From assembly GCA_003476685.1 (NCBI GenBank), contig DMVN01000033.1, positions 1 to 7,059 on the forward strand: a stretch of DNA of 7,059 bases. Reading direction: 5' to 3'. The DNA is from Acidobacteriota bacterium. Lineage in GTDB: Bacteria > Acidobacteriota > Aminicenantia > Aminicenantales > Saccharicenantaceae. This document shows, piece by piece, positions 5,407 through 7,059 of the stretch (the stretch's first letter is position 1; every line of letters begins with the position of its first letter). The position numbers and the translations under genes are program-made. Below the pieces are notes generated by a model. It made no database searches and was not told where the DNA came from. It saw nothing but the letters and a program-made list of their open reading frames with translations.

Positions 5407-7059
5407 ATGGCTAAAAAGAAACTTTTACTGATTGACTTTGACCAGGAATTCTTGAAGTTCCTGTCCCGGGCCCTGACGGATGAGGGTTTCGAGACAGTCA
5501 CCGCCACCGACGGGCTGTCCGGGTTCGAGCGCTTCTCGGAAATTCACCCTGACCTGGTCATCATGGAAGCCATGCTACCCAAGTTTCATGGTTTTGAACT
5601 TTGTTCCCGTATCACTTCCCATCCAACCAAGAAGGCACCGGTCATCATCGTCACTGGTATTTACAAGGATTCGGTTTATAAAACCGAAGCCCTGAGAAGC
5701 CTGGGAGCCTCGGCTTTCTTTGAGAAACCCCTTAACCTGGAAGAGTTGCTCGATAAGATATACGAACTGGTCGGCAAGCCGGAGACCAAGAAAATTTCAG
5801 CCACGGCTGAGAAGGAGCTGGACCAGCTGTTAAAAGAAGCCCTGTCCCTGGACACGGAAGGAAAAAAGGCGGCGGAAAAAGTCAAACCGGTGGAAAAACC
5901 CAGGCCGGTAGAAAAGCAGGTACCCGAGTCCCGGCCGGCTAAAGAACCCCAGCTGAGCAAAGACGATGAGGTTGATTTGATTCTCAGGTCCAAATTAAAA
6001 GACCTGATGGTCGAAAATTCAAAACCCGAGCCAAAACCGGAGCCAAAACCCGAAGTCAAGCCGGCACCCAAACCGGCAGTCAAGACCGAGCCGGAAAAAC
6101 CGGCCGCCCGTCCAGTCCAAACCAGAAAAGCTGAAACAACCACTACAGACAGCCTGCTGGATGAACTGATCAAGAAGCCCGCGGCTCCGCCCGCTCCTAT
6201 TCGCACTCCGAAAGCCGAACCTGTCAGAACCCAGTCCAGACCTGAATCAGTAAATCCAGCCCGACCTGAACCAAAGCCCGAACCCCGAACTGAACCAAGA
6301 AAAGAAGTTAAAAAAGAGGCTCAGCCCTCCTCCGCTCAGATTCCGGTTGATAACAGGCCCAGACCAGCCGCACCGGTGGTTAATCCTTTTAAGGGTTTCA
6401 TAGAAGAAAAAGAGGAAGAAAAAAAGAAATCCCACCATGGGGTTGGAAAATATATCGGCCTGGCCGCCGCTATTCTGGCTGTGGCCGGGGTGGTGGCCTT
6501 CCTGACCTTAAAGAAAAAAGAAGCCCCGGCTTTTAGCGGACAGACCAGCCAGCAGGTAGCAGCCCTCCAGACCGGCAATAACCAGCCAGCAGCCCCCCAG
6601 CAATCGGAAGAAGAAATTACCCAGGAAATTGCCAGGCAGATGGAAGCCTATAAAGCTCAGAAGGAACAGGTGCCCACCAATCAGCCCGCCAGAAAATCAA
6701 CCCAGGACAGGAGCCCCAACCGGCAACCGGCCAGAGAGGAGGCCGCTCCTTTTATTCCCGAGCAAACCACTTCTCTCGCCGCCCTGACCACCACCCCCCA
6801 GGCCGATCCGCCCCAGGCACAGGCCACTCCTCCGGTTGAAGCGGCCAGCACCAAAACAGAAGACGCCGCCGAAAAAGCCAGCGCACCGGTCCAATCAGCC
6901 CCTGAACCACAGGTGGTCATCCCGGTCCAGGACATCAAACCCGGGGACCTGGTGCCGCTCAACACAGTCGATGTCGAACCGAAGGTGGTCAAGACCGTAG
7001 AGCCGGTTTACCCAGAAGCTGACCGGCGGATGGGTAACAAGGGCCAGGTGCTGCTGAAC
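5407..7059 (+). CDS. Receiver-domain/TonB fusion protein: degenerate response regulator, Pro-rich tail, one membrane segment, TonB C-terminal domain (3' partial)
   Basis: Visible length is 551 residues, open at the window edge. Residues 5-122 form a CheY-like receiver (LLLIDFD; DLVIMEAMLP; IIVTG; FFEKPL). By alignment to CheY, the phospho-acceptor Asp is Glu54 and the second acidic-pocket residue is Phe11; Asp10, Thr83 and Lys107 are kept. Residues 125-340 are a charged, probably disordered tail with KPEPKPEPKP-type repeats and short amphipathic helices. A single membrane segment (about 349-368) is followed by a Gln/Pro/Ala-rich spacer. The start of a TonB_C domain appears at about 523-551, with the hallmark PVYPEADRRMGNKGQVLL. 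Implied topology: receiver in the cytoplasm, TonB domain in the periplasm, where it would energise receptors such as the one at 1-2939. No kinase, DNA-binding or ExbB/D gene adjoins it in the window. Domain calls are firm; the signalling role is inferred. Confidence 0.9.
   Translation, partial: MAKKKLLLIDFDQEFLKFLSRALTDEGFETVTATDGLSGFERFSEIHPDLVIMEAMLPKFHGFELCSRITSHPTKKAPVIIVTGIYKDSVYKTEALRSLGASAFFEKPLNLEELLDKIYELVGKPETKKISATAEKELDQLLKEALSLDTEGKKAAEKVKPVEKPRPVEKQVPESRPAKEPQLSKDDEVDLILRSKLKDLMVENSKPEPKPEPKPEVKPAPKPAVKTEPEKPAARPVQTRKAETTTTDSLLDELIKKPAAPPAPIRTPKAEPVRTQSRPESVNPARPEPKPEPRTEPRKEVKKEAQPSSAQIPVDNRPRPAAPVVNPFKGFIEEKEEEKKKSHHGVGKYIGLAAAILAVAGVVAFLTLKKKEAPAFSGQTSQQVAALQTGNNQPAAPQQSEEEITQEIARQMEAYKAQKEQVPTNQPARKSTQDRSPNRQPAREEAAPFIPEQTTSLAALTTTPQADPPQAQATPPVEAASTKTEDAAEKASAPVQSAPEPQVVIPVQDIKPGDLVPLNTVDVEPKVVKTVEPVYPEADRRMGNKGQVLLN
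6420..6441 (+). other. Possible -1 frameshift/slippage site within the receiver-TonB gene
   Basis: The heptamer A AAA AAG (6420-6426) is in the exact phase of the dnaX-type -1 slippery site: the zero-frame codons are GAA AAA AAG. A purine-rich, Shine-Dalgarno-like GAGGAAG (6412-6418) lies just upstream, closer than the usual stimulator spacing. A weak CCCA/TGGG hairpin (6431-6441) lies just downstream. A -1 shift would add 36 codons and stop at TAG 6534-6536, giving a soluble product of about 376 residues without membrane and TonB parts. The motif is visible; its use is speculative. Confidence 0.25.

Noticed and set aside
5480..5695. Plus-strand frame inside the receiver domain
   Set aside because: Alternate-frame shadow of the receiver domain, with Pro/Ser/Arg-rich product and no start signal.
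6001..6120. Short tandem DNA repeat in the region encoding KPEPKPEP
   Set aside because: The periodicity is at the protein level (Lys/Glu-Pro pairs) with varied codons, so it is coding composition rather than a DNA repeat or CRISPR-like array.
5676..6206. Antisense frame of 176 codons rich in Ser, Gly and Phe
   Set aside because: It is the complement of the Pro/Lys/Glu repeats in the receiver-TonB tail; the GFGSGF-type repeats arise from those codons.

Overview
The window has moderate GC and carries three genes on the + strand: the 3' part of a large outer-membrane TonB-dependent receptor, a complete membrane metalloprotease of the M48 type, and the 5' part of a TonB-like protein fused to a receiver domain. 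The receptor has a carboxypeptidase-regulatory-like N-domain and an Oar-like barrel, and a TonB partner lies nearby, so the cell must have an outer membrane. The mix is reminiscent of Acidobacteriota or Candidatus Aminicenantes. That placement rests on general resemblance and is tentative.

Layout: 1-2939 receptor (start lost upstream of the window); 2958-2991 strong intrinsic terminator; 2992-3354 a long gap with a 14-bp stem-loop, a smaller hairpin and a TATAAT box; 3355-5124 M48 protease with an unusual C-terminal extension (GYF_2-like segment plus two Cys4 zinc ribbons); 5125-5406 a gap whose inverted repeats nest into one branched RNA-like fold; 5407-7059 the receiver/TonB fusion, still open at the window edge. 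The terminator and long gaps suggest that the three genes are separate transcription units rather than one operon.

Functional reading: the receptor imports an unknown ligand using energy passed across the periplasm by a TonB C-terminal domain. The last gene encodes such a domain, but on an inner-membrane protein whose cytoplasmic half is a receiver with its phospho-acceptor Asp replaced by Glu, followed by a long Lys/Glu/Pro-rich tail. This gene is the most novel item in the window. It suggests a TonB whose cytoplasmic end docks to, or is controlled by, something inside the cell. It is preceded by a candidate structured leader and contains an in-frame A AAA AAG heptamer just before its membrane segment; slippage there would make a soluble receiver-only form. 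No ExbB/ExbD, histidine kinase, RNA gene of a known class, CRISPR array or insertion sequence was seen.
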